NCBI RefSeq assembly: GCF_000026145.1
Contig: NC_009445.1
Coordinates: 5,238,501-5,302,500, forward strand
DNA length: 64,000 bases
Direction of reading: 5' to 3'
Source: Bradyrhizobium sp. ORS 278
Lineage (GTDB): Bacteria > Pseudomonadota > Alphaproteobacteria > Rhizobiales > Xanthobacteraceae
The notes beneath the pieces are model-generated. The model had not been told where the DNA came from. It saw nothing but the letters and a program-made list of their open reading frames with translations, and made no database searches. Below, piece after piece: positions 43,800 through 52,558 of the stretch. The first letter of the stretch is position 1, and each line of letters begins with the position of its first letter. A program made the translations under genes and the position numbers.

Positions 43800-44570
43800 C
43801 TACCCCATCACGGCGCGGGCACGTTTGCCGTGGAAATACTGCCGGAGCCAAGGATGCTCCGAGGCCTGCATGTCGGCCATCGATCCCGCGGCAATGATCT
43901 TGCCGTTGCCGAGCACCGCGATGCGGTCGCAGGCCGTGTAAAGACTATCGAGATCATGGGTTACCATGAAAACCGTCAGCCCCAAAGTCCGCTGCAAGGT
44001 GCGCACCAGCTCGTCGAAATCTCCGGCACCGATCGGGTCGAGGCCGGAGGTCGGCTCATCGAGAAAGACCAGCTCGGGATCAAGCGCGAGCGCCCGCGCC
44101 AAGGCGACGCGCTTGATCATGCCGCCAGAGAGTTCGCTCGGAAAACGATCCGCGACATCGGGCCGCAATCCGACCATCACCAGCTTGGCGACCATGATCT
44201 CGTCGAGCAGCCGCTGCGAGACCTTCAGATACTCCCGCACCGGGAACTGGATGTTCTGCCGCACCGTCAGCGAGGAGAACAAGGCGCCCTGCTGAAACAA
44301 CACGCCCCATCGCCGCTCCACGGCGCGACGGCCGGCGCGGTCGGCGGCATCGAGATCGACACCGAACACCTCGATGTTCCCCGACAGCTTCGGCACGAGT
44401 CCGATGATGGTGCGGGTGAGCACCGACTTGCCCGCGCCGGACGGGCCGACGAAGCCGAGGATCTCGCCGCGCTTGACGTCGAGGTCGAGGCCATCGAGCA
44501 CGCGCGTCTTGCCGAACTGCACGGTGACATCGCGCACGCGGATGATCGGATCGGACACGGCCTGGATCAT
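43800..44570 (-). CDS. mlaF: MlaF-like ABC transporter ATPase
   Basis: The 256-residue ATPase has all ABC motifs: Walker A GPSGAGKSVLTRTIIG (about 42-57), Q-loop QQGALFSSL, signature LSGGMIKRVALARALAL, Walker B ELVFLDEPTSGLDP and the H-loop THDL. The sequence GALFSSLTVRQNI is characteristic of the Mla/Ttg2A branch. It powers retrograde or anterograde phospholipid transport with MlaE and MlaD. The ATG at 44570 is 6 bp past the mlaE stop, so they are co-translated. Confidence 0.94.
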   Translation of the reverse strand: MIQAVSDPIIRVRDVTVQFGKTRVLDGLDLDVKRGEILGFVGPSGAGKSVLTRTIIGLVPKLSGNIEVFGVDLDAADRAGRRAVERRWGVLFQQGALFSSLTVRQNIQFPVREYLKVSQRLLDEIMVAKLVMVGLRPDVADRFPSELSGGMIKRVALARALALDPELVFLDEPTSGLDPIGAGDFDELVRTLQRTLGLTVFMVTHDLDSLYTACDRIAVLGNGKIIAAGSMADMQASEHPWLRQYFHGKRARAVMG

Positions 44571-44576
44571 CTCAGT

Positions 44577-45710
44577 TTACATCCCGACCGCGGCGAAGAA
44601 GATCGCGAACACGCCGTCCATCACGATGACGAAGAAGATGCCCTTCACGACCGACGAAGTTGTATGGCGCCCGAGCGATTCGGCGCTGCCCTCCACTGCC
44701 AGACCCTCTACGCAGGCAACGATGCCGATCACGGCCGCCATGACCGGCGCCTTGAGCAGGCCGACGGTGAAATGATCGATCGAGATCGCATCGCGCAGAC
44801 GCAGCAGGAAAGCTTCGGGATCGACGCCGCCATAGAACCATGCCACCAGCCCGCCGCCATAGAGCGCGGCGATGTCGCCGAGGAAGGACAGGATCGGCAG
44901 CGCGATCACCAGCGCCAGCATGCGCGGCAGGATCAGCACCTCGATCGGATCGAAGCCCATGGTGCGCAGCGCATCGATCTCCTCACGCATCTTCATCGAG
45001 CCGAGCTCGGCGGTGTAGGCGCTGCCCGACCGGCCCGCGATCATGATCGCGACCAGCAGCACGCCGATCTCGCGCAGCACCAGCACGCCGAGCATGTCGA
45101 CGACGAAGATGTCGGCGCCGAACCGGCGGAAATGGAAGATGCCCTGCTGGGCGATGATGCAGCCGATCAGGAACGTGATAAGGACGATGATGGGCACCGC
45201 CCGCCAGCACACCTGCTCCAGGTGATGAATGGTCGAGGTCAGCCGGAAGCTGCGCGGATGCACGAGCACGCGGCCACTGGCGACGATCACCGCGCCGAGC
45301 ATGTCGATCAGCGCCGCGACCGTGCCCACGATGCCCGCGACGCTGCGGCCGATCTGCCCGAGCATGCCGGTGATGGTCACGTTGGTCGCATCGTCACCGG
45401 GGGCGAGGCTGACGCGGCGGACCTCATCCACCAGGCTCGCGTAGTTGGCGGACAGCCCGTCGATCCTGGCCTCGACCGTTCCGGTCGTGAAGCTGCGGCG
45501 CAGCCGCTCGATCAGCCAGGCGCCGAACGTGTCGAGCTTGGAGACCTGCGAGACGTCGATCGACACATTGCCGGACTTGCCGGCGAGCTTCTCGGCATCG
45601 GCGACCAGGCGTTCGAGCGCCGGCGCGAACGGCGCGGTCCAGGCGCCGGTCGCACGCAGCGCCAGCGCATTGCCTTCACCGCTGCGTTGCAGATCAGGGC
45701 TGCCCGTCAC
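44577..45710 (-). CDS. mlaE: MlaE-like permease with an N-terminal STAS domain
   Basis: The 377-residue product joins a STAS domain (about 10-95: VSIDVSQVSKLDTFGAWLIERLRR), the role of MlaB in enteric bacteria, to the MlaE permease (about 120-377, five or six membrane helices; EQVCWRAVPIIVLITFLIGCIIAQQ, LGSMKMREEIDALRTMGFDPIEVL). This fusion is common in alphaproteobacteria. The GTG at 45710 is chosen because GAGG lies 9 bases upstream; the TTG at 45719 would touch it. No mlaC or mlaA is in the window. First gene of the operon. Confidence 0.92.
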   Translation of the reverse strand: MTGSPDLQRSGEGNALALRATGAWTAPFAPALERLVADAEKLAGKSGNVSIDVSQVSKLDTFGAWLIERLRRSFTTGTVEARIDGLSANYASLVDEVRRVSLAPGDDATNVTITGMLGQIGRSVAGIVGTVAALIDMLGAVIVASGRVLVHPRSFRLTSTIHHLEQVCWRAVPIIVLITFLIGCIIAQQGIFHFRRFGADIFVVDMLGVLVLREIGVLLVAIMIAGRSGSAYTAELGSMKMREEIDALRTMGFDPIEVLILPRMLALVIALPILSFLGDIAALYGGGLVAWFYGGVDPEAFLLRLRDAISIDHFTVGLLKAPVMAAVIGIVACVEGLAVEGSAESLGRHTTSSVVKGIFFVIVMDGVFAIFFAAVGM

Positions 45711-45868
45711 GACGACCAACCTCGGAGCTGCGGATATCCGCTCCTGGACGAGAACAATCCCACCGCGTCGCCACCACCTTGCCGGAGACCCCTATCAACA
45801 GCCATAGTCCCTGCCGTCGCGCAAGTCCCATGCGCCGCAATCCGGTTCACAAAGCGCCAGACTTTCAA

Positions 45869-46864
45869 ATGACTTCCAACGGTTTTCCAATACTCGACGC
45901 CCAGATCGGCCACTGGCCGATCTCGGGCAGCTTCACGATCAGCCGCGGCGCCAAGACCGAAGCGGTGACGGTGATCGCGGAGCTTAGACAGGACGGCCTC
46001 GTTGGTCGCGGCGAATGCGTGCCCTACCCGCGCTATGGCGAAACACCCGAGGGGGCGCTCGGCGCCCTGCTCGCGATGCGCGACGCCATCGCGTCCGGTC
46101 TCGGTCGCGACGCGCTGCAGACGGCGATGCCGCCCGGCGCCGCACGCAATGCGCTGGATTGCGCGCTGCTCGATTTGGAGGCTAAGCGCAGCGGCCGGCG
46201 CATCTGGGACCTGCTCGGTCGCCGCGCCCCAGAGCCGTGCGTGACCGCCTACACGATCTCACTCGCCGCGCCCGACATCATGGCCAAGGCCGCAGCCAAG
46301 GCGGCGCACCGGCCGCTGCTCAAGATCAAGCTCGGCGGCGACGGCGATCCGGCGCGGATCGCGGCGGTGCGCGGGGCCGCGCCGCAGTCGCAGCTGATCG
46401 TCGACGCCAATGAGTCCTGGACCGAGGCCAATCTCGAAATCAATCTCGCAGCATGCGCCGAGGCCGGCGTGACCCTGGTCGAGCAGCCGCTCCCCGCCGG
46501 AAGGGACGAGGCGCTTGCCAGGATGGCGCGCCCGCTCGCGGTCTGCGCCGACGAGAGCGTGCACGACCGCAATTCGCTCGACGGCTTGCGTGGGCGTTAC
46601 GACGCGGTCAATATCAAGCTCGACAAGACTGGGGGCCTGACCGAGGCGCTGGCGATGGCCGACGCCGCCCGCACGCTGGGCTTCGACATCATGGTCGGCT
46701 GCATGGTGGGGACATCGCTCTCGATGGCGCCGGCCATGCTGCTGACGCCGCTCGCCCGCTATGTCGACCTCGACGGGCCGCTGCTGCTCGCCGAGGACTG
46801 CCCGCACGGGCTCTACTACGAGGACAGCCTGGTCTACCCGCCCGATCAGGCCCTGTGGGGCTGA
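45869..46864 (+). CDS. Dipeptide epimerase (L-Ala-D/L-Glu type), enolase superfamily
   Basis: The 331-residue product has the enolase superfamily catalytic residues of the epimerase branch: LKIKLGGDGDP with Lys152/Lys154, VDANESWTE (Asp179), EQPLPAGRDE (Glu205), CADESVHD (Asp228) and VNIKLDKTGGLTEAL (second catalytic Lys). The KxK pair with NIKLDKTGG fits L-Ala-D/L-Glu epimerases, which recycle murein dipeptides. The ATG at 45869 has only a weak ribosome binding site; ATG 45830 is possible. It is divergent from mlaE, and its end overlaps the convergent MFS gene by 19 bp. Confidence 0.85.
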   Translation: MTSNGFPILDAQIGHWPISGSFTISRGAKTEAVTVIAELRQDGLVGRGECVPYPRYGETPEGALGALLAMRDAIASGLGRDALQTAMPPGAARNALDCALLDLEAKRSGRRIWDLLGRRAPEPCVTAYTISLAAPDIMAKAAAKAAHRPLLKIKLGGDGDPARIAAVRGAAPQSQLIVDANESWTEANLEINLAACAEAGVTLVEQPLPAGRDEALARMARPLAVCADESVHDRNSLDGLRGRYDAVNIKLDKTGGLTEALAMADAARTLGFDIMVGCMVGTSLSMAPAMLLTPLARYVDLDGPLLLAEDCPHGLYYEDSLVYPPDQALWG

Positions 46865-48033
46865 GGCGACAGCCCGGCACGCGCAAGCCACATCAGCGCG
46901 CCGCCGAGACCGGCCATCACGGCCATGACGTAGTAGACGCCCGGTCCATAGGCCGCGTAGAGCGGTCCCGACAGGATCGAGGCCGCCGAGCCGACGACGC
47001 CGCTTGCAGCGGAGTAATAGCCCTGCCCGCGCGCGGTCAGATGCGCCGGCACCTCGCGGACCAGCAGCCCCATCGTGCCGACAAGCGTGAGCCCGAAGGT
47101 GAAGCCATGACTGATCTGGACCGCCGCGAGGCCTGCCGCGTGCGGCTCCTGGGCCGTCAGCGTCCAGCGCAGCACCGCGGCGATGGCGCCGATGACAACG
47201 AGGATGGCCGGCGAGAGCGTGAACCGGGGTGACAGCGCGAACACCACGATCTCGGCGAGCACGCCCATGGTCCACAGCCATGCAATGGTAAGTCCGGTCA
47301 GACCCTGCGCCTTCCATTCGATGGCGGAAAAAGTGTAGTAGGCGGCGTGGCTGCCCTGGATCAGCGCCGACGCTGCGATGATGCACAGGAAACGCGGACT
47401 GCCGAGCAGGCTGCGGCCATCCTGCGCCGGGCCCGTGCTGCGCGGCAACGGCGGCAGCGGCTGCAGCAGTAGTCCGCTCGCGGCGCCACAGAGCGCCAGC
47501 GCGACGATGATCCAGACCAGCTGCGGCGCCGGAACGATGTCGGCGAGGCCGCCGCACAGCAAGGTCCCGACGATGAAGGCGGCCGATCCCCAGAGCCGCA
47601 GGCGGCCGTAGTTCAGGCCATAGCTCATCACGCCGCGCAGCGCGTAGGCATCCGTCAGCGGCACGACCGGCGTCCACAGACTACAAAGCCCGACATAGAC
47701 GAGAAAGACCACCCAGGGCTGATGTTGGAGGGCGAGAACAGCAAAGCCTGACGCAGTTGCGAACGTCGTCAGCCGCAGCGCGCCGCGCAAAGCGTGCCGG
47801 CGCTCGGCAAGCGCGGTGATCAGCGGCAGGACGGTGAAACGGGTGACGGCTGGAACCGCGATGATGATGCCGATCCATGAGGCATCAAGCCCGATCGCCC
47901 GTAGCCACACGGGAAAAAACGGGAGATGCGTGCCCGACAGCGCGAAGACGGCGCCATAGAACAGCCCCAACCTCCCCGCGAATCGACGCGACAATACCGG
48001 CGATGTGGTGGAGATTTGTCGGGACAGTGGCAT
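46846..48033 (-). CDS. MFS transporter, HcaT/MFS_1-like
   Basis: The 395-residue product has 12 hydrophobic helices and the MFS_1-like/phenylpropionate-permease pattern: FAGRLGLFYGAVFALSGTHLPFFPVWLRAIGLDASWIGI (about 17-55), LRLWGSAAFIVGTLL, HGFTFGLTLVGTMGLL. The substrate is not known. The start is taken as ATG 48033; longer frames extend into the next gene. The convergent 3' overlap with the epimerase gene and opposite-strand neighbours give no firm operon partner. A murein dipeptide is possible given the epimerase next door, as inference only. Confidence 0.8.
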   Translation of the reverse strand: MPLSRQISTTSPVLSRRFAGRLGLFYGAVFALSGTHLPFFPVWLRAIGLDASWIGIIIAVPAVTRFTVLPLITALAERRHALRGALRLTTFATASGFAVLALQHQPWVVFLVYVGLCSLWTPVVPLTDAYALRGVMSYGLNYGRLRLWGSAAFIVGTLLCGGLADIVPAPQLVWIIVALALCGAASGLLLQPLPPLPRSTGPAQDGRSLLGSPRFLCIIAASALIQGSHAAYYTFSAIEWKAQGLTGLTIAWLWTMGVLAEIVVFALSPRFTLSPAILVVIGAIAAVLRWTLTAQEPHAAGLAAVQISHGFTFGLTLVGTMGLLVREVPAHLTARGQGYYSAASGVVGSAASILSGPLYAAYGPGVYYVMAVMAGLGGALMWLARAGLSPQPHRA

Positions 48034-48118
48034 CAATTCAATTGCGATTCGGTCAATATCATGGTGATCGTTATGCCAACGCGCAGCAATTTGCGCGATG
48101 GGTCTGTCGTGGTCTGTC

Positions 48119-49657
48119 ATGGTCGATGAAGTCTTCGCCCTTTCGCCGATTTCTGCCCGCGCGGCCCAGCCGAACGAGGCGGATTACGAGGCGATCCGCG
48201 ACGCCTTCATGGAGACCGCGCGGGGCCGCTGGTTCCTCGGTGAGTATGCCAAACGCAACCGCAATGCTGACACCAGCATGGTGCTCGACGCCGTAGCGCG
48301 CATCGAGCATGCGCTGGCCTCGCAACGTCTGCAGCAGCAGGAGCTCGACCAGGCCGATACCAGGGCCCTGCCCGAAGCGCTGGCCGCGATCCGCGCGGCG
48401 GTCGAGGACGCCGCGCTGGCGGCAGCCTCGGCCGTGGATAGGCTCGCGCTGGAGGAAAACCTCACACCGGTGCGTAAGGGCACCCGGATCATCAAGGAGA
48501 TTTCCTGGCGCTGGCGCGAGATCGGCGCCGACTCCCGGATCTGCGACCTGATCGATTCCCAGGTCGTCTCGATCGAAGCCGCCTGCGACCAGCTCGCGAA
48601 CGCCGACCCCATGGCGGCGCTGCTCGCCGCGTTCGACATCATCAAGACGCGGCTGAACGAGCTGGACGAGCGGCAAGCATCGACTTCGGCTCCGGCGAAC
48701 GAAACTGCGGCATCGGCGCCCTCGACCGCCGCACCCGCTCCCAGTGCCGAGGCGCCGGTGTCGGCGCACGATCTGGCCGCAGAGTCGCCGCACGCGCCCG
48801 AGCCGGACCTCCAGCCGGTGCTTGCATCTCAAAGCCAGCTTGTTGCGGCCGTGACCGCGATCGAGGACATCGAGACGTCCGCCGCGTCGGGCAGCGTCAT
48901 GGTTGCCGAAGTGACAACCAGTAATGGTCCGGATGTTGAGGTCCCCGCCCTTGCCGCGCAAGTCTCCCCCGCCGTGCCGGTCGAGATGATCGCCGAGCCG
49001 TCCGTTGCCGAGGCCCTGGTCGAGATCGAGCAACAGGCCACCGGCGACGCTGAGGATGCGGCAGCTGCGGAGGCGCAGGACGAGGCGATCCTCGAGCTGG
49101 TCGCCGCGGAGATGGGGGCGCCCGATCCGATCGACGACGAGGATTTCAGTCGCGTACGGACTCTCGGGTTCGACATCGAGGAGCCGGCATCGGTCGACGA
49201 CGACATCGTTGCCAGCTTCAGCGAACCTCTGTCGGAGCCTGAGCCCGCGGTGGCCCCAGCCGAAGCACCCGTGGTCAAGGCGGCTCCGACTCCGATCGCT
49301 CCGCCCGTGGCCGTCGCGCCGCCGATGGCGCCTCCTCCAGCTCCCAGTGAGCCCCTTCCGGCACCGCTCCCGGAGTCCATCGCTGCCGAGACACTGGCGG
49401 CTGTGGCCGCGGCTATGGCCGTCACACCCCAGCCCCCGCCAGCACCGCAGTTCGCCGAGCCGACGCCGAGCCCGGTGGCAACAGCCCCCGCTACGAGCGC
49501 GACCGCCTATACGATGCCGAAGCCCGCCTATGAGCCGTCGCTGGGGTCGACGCTGCTGTCGAACGGGCTTCTGCAGCGTCCGCAGACGCCTGCCACCGAC
49601 CCGCTGGCGCCCATCCGTCGCATGACGCAGCCCGAGAAGATCGCGTTCTTCTCCTGA
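48119..49657 (+). CDS. Unknown protein with conserved N- and C-terminal motifs
   Basis: The 512-residue product has a helical N-terminal domain (about 1-185) with DAFMETARGRWFLGEYAKRNR and EYAKRNR/ADTSMVLDAVARIE, then SPVRKGTRIIKEISWRWREIG-like (TPVRKGTRIIKEISWRWREI) and ACDQLANADPMAALLAAFD. A long low-complexity Ala/Pro/Glu region follows (about 195-470), and it ends LAPIRRMTQPEKIAFFS. I recall similar proteins in other alphaproteobacteria but no function. The ATG at 48119 overlaps a shadow frame of the MFS gene. No membrane segment. The disordered centre suggests a scaffold or regulator, which is inference. Confidence 0.6.
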   Translation: MVDEVFALSPISARAAQPNEADYEAIRDAFMETARGRWFLGEYAKRNRNADTSMVLDAVARIEHALASQRLQQQELDQADTRALPEALAAIRAAVEDAALAAASAVDRLALEENLTPVRKGTRIIKEISWRWREIGADSRICDLIDSQVVSIEAACDQLANADPMAALLAAFDIIKTRLNELDERQASTSAPANETAASAPSTAAPAPSAEAPVSAHDLAAESPHAPEPDLQPVLASQSQLVAAVTAIEDIETSAASGSVMVAEVTTSNGPDVEVPALAAQVSPAVPVEMIAEPSVAEALVEIEQQATGDAEDAAAAEAQDEAILELVAAEMGAPDPIDDEDFSRVRTLGFDIEEPASVDDDIVASFSEPLSEPEPAVAPAEAPVVKAAPTPIAPPVAVAPPMAPPPAPSEPLPAPLPESIAAETLAAVAAAMAVTPQPPPAPQFAEPTPSPVATAPATSATAYTMPKPAYEPSLGSTLLSNGLLQRPQTPATDPLAPIRRMTQPEKIAFFS

Positions 49658-49795
49658 GCCGGAATGTCGGTCGTCCATCGATCATTGTGACGCTCGCGGC
49701 CCATGGCGAGGTGACGCGCATCACGTACCCGCGAACGTGACAAGCCTAACCTGCTCCTCCAGTCATCCGCCTTGCGCATGCTCGAGGAGAACGCC

Positions 49796-51505
49796 GTGCC
49801 CCTTTCGACAATCCGCGCTCCCAGGTCCCGATGGACATCTCTGCTGTCATTGGCCCTGCTGGGCTTGCTGACGTGTATCGGGCTCAGCTCCGCGTCAGCA
49901 ACTAATAACGAGATCGACAATCTGCAGACACCGCCGCGTGCTCTGGCGCCACCACCGTCGGTGTCAGCCGACGTGCAGGCCGCGCCATCGCAGCAGGCGC
50001 CCGAGCCGCGCGTTGCGCTCGTCATCGGCAATGGCAGCTATCAGAACGCACCGCCGCTGGAGAACCCGGAAAACGACGCACATGCCGTCGCCAAGCTGTT
50101 GAACTCGGCCGGCTTCGAAGTGATCACGGCGACCGACCTGACGCAGAACGAGATGCTCAAGGTGGTGCAGGACTTTTCGAGCCGCATCGTAGCCCACGGG
50201 CCGAATGCCGTCGCCATGGTGTACTACGCAGGCCATGGCGTTCAGCTTGCCGGGGAAAACTACCTCATTCCCATCGATGCACGCATCTCGGCTCCCTCGG
50301 ACCTTACGACCGGCACTGTCCGGCTGGTCGATCTGATGGCCACGCTCGAGGCGGTGCCGAGCCGCCTGCGCATCGTCGTGCTCGATGCCTGCCGCAACAA
50401 CCCGTTTCCCTCCATCAATGACGCCGGGCGCGGCCTTGCCATCGTCGATGCGCCGAACGGTTCGATCGTCGGCTATTCGACCTCTCCGGGCGAGGAGGCG
50501 CTCGACGGACGCGGCGAGCACAGCCCCTACACGCAGGCATTCTTGAATCTCGCACAGCAGCCGAACCTGCCGATCGAGCAATTGTTCAAGCGCGTCCGCC
50601 TGCAGGTGAACCAGACCACCGGCGGACGGCAAACGCCGTGGGAGAGTTCGTCGCTGACCAGCGATTTCACCTTCTTCGGCGATACGCTGGTAGCGGCCGC
50701 GCGGCCCGCCGACAACGCGCCTGTCGTGCAGATGGCCGCCGACCTGCCCAGCCGCTCGGTGCGGCAGGCTTATGACTACGTGCTGTCGGAGAACCGCCCG
50801 CAATATTATCGCGAGTTCATCGCGATGTATCCGCGCGATCCGCTCGCCGACCGCATCCGCGCCCTGCTCGCCGGCCTGGTTCAGGCCGCGGCCTGGCACG
50901 AGGCGGTGCTGGCGAACTCACCATCGGCCTATCAGAGCTTCAGCCAGGCGTATGCCGACAGCCCGTACGCGCCGGTCGCGCTGCGACTGCAGGTTCAGCC
51001 ACGACCGATCCCGCTGCTGCAGCCCAGCCGGCTGCTGGTGCCGCCGCACATGGCGCCGCGGCCCTTCAACGGCGGCGATCAGATACAGGCGCGCCCTGGC
51101 CCGCTGCCGAAATTGCCGAACGCCGCTCCGCCTTCCACCAATCTGCCGCCGCGCCAGACGCTGCCGCCTTCGGTCGTGACCAGCGGCAAGCCGATCAACA
51201 CGCCCGGCAAGGTCGTCGATGCGCAGCCGACCGGCCCGCGCAAGATCGGCGACAAGAGCCCGCCGCCATCGACGCCGCCTGCTGTGACGAAGATCCAACG
51301 CGATCCGCTGAAGCGGGCGCCCGGCAGGCCGTTCGAGAGCCGTGACGTGAAAAACCACTTCCCCGGCAACTCTGGACCGTTCAAGCCCGGCTTCAATGCA
51401 TCGCGCCCCGCGGTGGCACGCGGGCCCGGCGCACCGCACTTCGCGCAATCCGGACCGCGTCCGGGAGGCGGAGGTTTTTCGCGGGGTGGCCTCGGCTTCC
51501 ACTGA
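49796..51505 (+). CDS. Secreted metacaspase-like peptidase (C14 family)
   Basis: The 569-residue protein has a signal peptide (about 1-36; SLLSLALLGLLTCIGLSSASA), then a caspase p20-like domain (about 70-300): RVALVIGNGSYQNAPPLENPENDAHAVA, the catalytic His147 in MVYYAGHGVQLAGENYLIP and Cys199 in VVLDACRNNPF. The dyad is intact, so it should be active. The last 200 residues are Pro-rich and disordered and end RGGLGFH. The GTG at 49796 is chosen because GAGGAG lies 8 bases upstream; ATG 49778 is possible. Bacterial metacaspases may act in stress or cell death; the role is unknown. Confidence 0.85.
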   Translation: MPLSTIRAPRSRWTSLLSLALLGLLTCIGLSSASATNNEIDNLQTPPRALAPPPSVSADVQAAPSQQAPEPRVALVIGNGSYQNAPPLENPENDAHAVAKLLNSAGFEVITATDLTQNEMLKVVQDFSSRIVAHGPNAVAMVYYAGHGVQLAGENYLIPIDARISAPSDLTTGTVRLVDLMATLEAVPSRLRIVVLDACRNNPFPSINDAGRGLAIVDAPNGSIVGYSTSPGEEALDGRGEHSPYTQAFLNLAQQPNLPIEQLFKRVRLQVNQTTGGRQTPWESSSLTSDFTFFGDTLVAAARPADNAPVVQMAADLPSRSVRQAYDYVLSENRPQYYREFIAMYPRDPLADRIRALLAGLVQAAAWHEAVLANSPSAYQSFSQAYADSPYAPVALRLQVQPRPIPLLQPSRLLVPPHMAPRPFNGGDQIQARPGPLPKLPNAAPPSTNLPPRQTLPPSVVTSGKPINTPGKVVDAQPTGPRKIGDKSPPPSTPPAVTKIQRDPLKRAPGRPFESRDVKNHFPGNSGPFKPGFNASRPAVARGPGAPHFAQSGPRPGGGGFSRGGLGFH

Positions 51506-51512
51506 GGCCAGG

Positions 51513-52502
51513 TCAGGCGATCAGCATGGCATAGAGATCGGCATCGACATTGCCGCCGGAAAGAACGATCACCACCGTCTTGCCTGCAACATCGAGCCGC
51601 CCCGCCAGCAAGGCCGCCAGCCCGACCGAGCCGCCGGGCTCGACGACGAGCTTCAGCTCACGGAAGGCGAAGCCGACCGCGCGGCCGACCTCCTCATCCG
51701 ACGCCTCGACCGCAGCGGACAACAGCTTGCTGTTGATGGCGAAGGTGATCTCGCCGGGGATCGCCGCCATCAGCGCATCGCAGATGGTGCGTCCCTTCGC
51801 GTCGTGCGCCTCGCGATGGCCAGCACGCAGCGAGCGGGCGTGGTCATCGTATCCCTTGGGCTCGGCGACGATCATCTGGGCTTGCGGATAGCGCGCCTTC
51901 ACCGCCGTCGACACGCCTGCGAGCAAACCGCCTCCCGAGGCGGGAACGATGACGACATCGGGCGACAGGCCAAGTACCGCAAGATCTTCCGCGATCTCGC
52001 GGCCGACGGTGCCCTGCCCGGCAATGACATAGGGATCGTCATAGGGCGGCACCACGGTCGAGCCGCGCTTGCCGGCGATCTCGCGGGCAATCGCCTCTCG
52101 GTCTTCACGGTCGCGATCATACAGCACGACATCGGCCCCGAAGGCCTTGGTGCGCTCGCGCTTGGCGACCGGAGCATCGGACGGCATCACGATGGTCGCA
52201 TGCATCCCGAGCAGCGTTGCGGCATGCGCGACGCCCTGGGCGTGATTGCCCGAAGAAAAGGCGACGACACCATTCGCCCGCGACGATTCGGGAATTGATG
52301 CCAGCTTGTTGTAGGCGCCGCGGAACTTGAACGAGCCGGTGCGTTGCAGCACCTCGGGCTTCACGAACACGTTCGCCTTGAGCTGCTCGTTGAGCACCGG
52401 GGCTGGCAGCAGCGGGGTCCGCACCGCCACCGGCGCGAGAACCCGGGCCGCCGCATCGATGTCGGCGGCGGTCACGGGCGGGATCGGGGCATGAGCTGTC
52501 AT
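51513..52502 (-). CDS. Threonine/serine dehydratase-like PLP enzyme
   Basis: The 329-residue fold-type-II PLP enzyme has the Schiff-base Lys59 in LQRTGSFKFRGAYNKL, the SSGNHAQGVA loop and VPASGGGLLAGVSTAV (phosphate-binding). It matches catabolic threonine dehydratase or serine racemase/dehydratase of about 320 residues with no ACT regulatory domain. Which of the two is uncertain. Alone, convergent to the metacaspase gene by 8 bp. Confidence 0.85.
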   Translation of the reverse strand: MTAHAPIPPVTAADIDAAARVLAPVAVRTPLLPAPVLNEQLKANVFVKPEVLQRTGSFKFRGAYNKLASIPESSRANGVVAFSSGNHAQGVAHAATLLGMHATIVMPSDAPVAKRERTKAFGADVVLYDRDREDREAIAREIAGKRGSTVVPPYDDPYVIAGQGTVGREIAEDLAVLGLSPDVVIVPASGGGLLAGVSTAVKARYPQAQMIVAEPKGYDDHARSLRAGHREAHDAKGRTICDALMAAIPGEITFAINSKLLSAAVEASDEEVGRAVGFAFRELKLVVEPGGSVGLAALLAGRLDVAGKTVVIVLSGGNVDADLYAMLIA

Positions 52503-52558
52503 GTGCTCAATTTACCGCGCCCGGTCGCTGCGAGGCAAGGGAGCCCGCTCGCTTGCTC

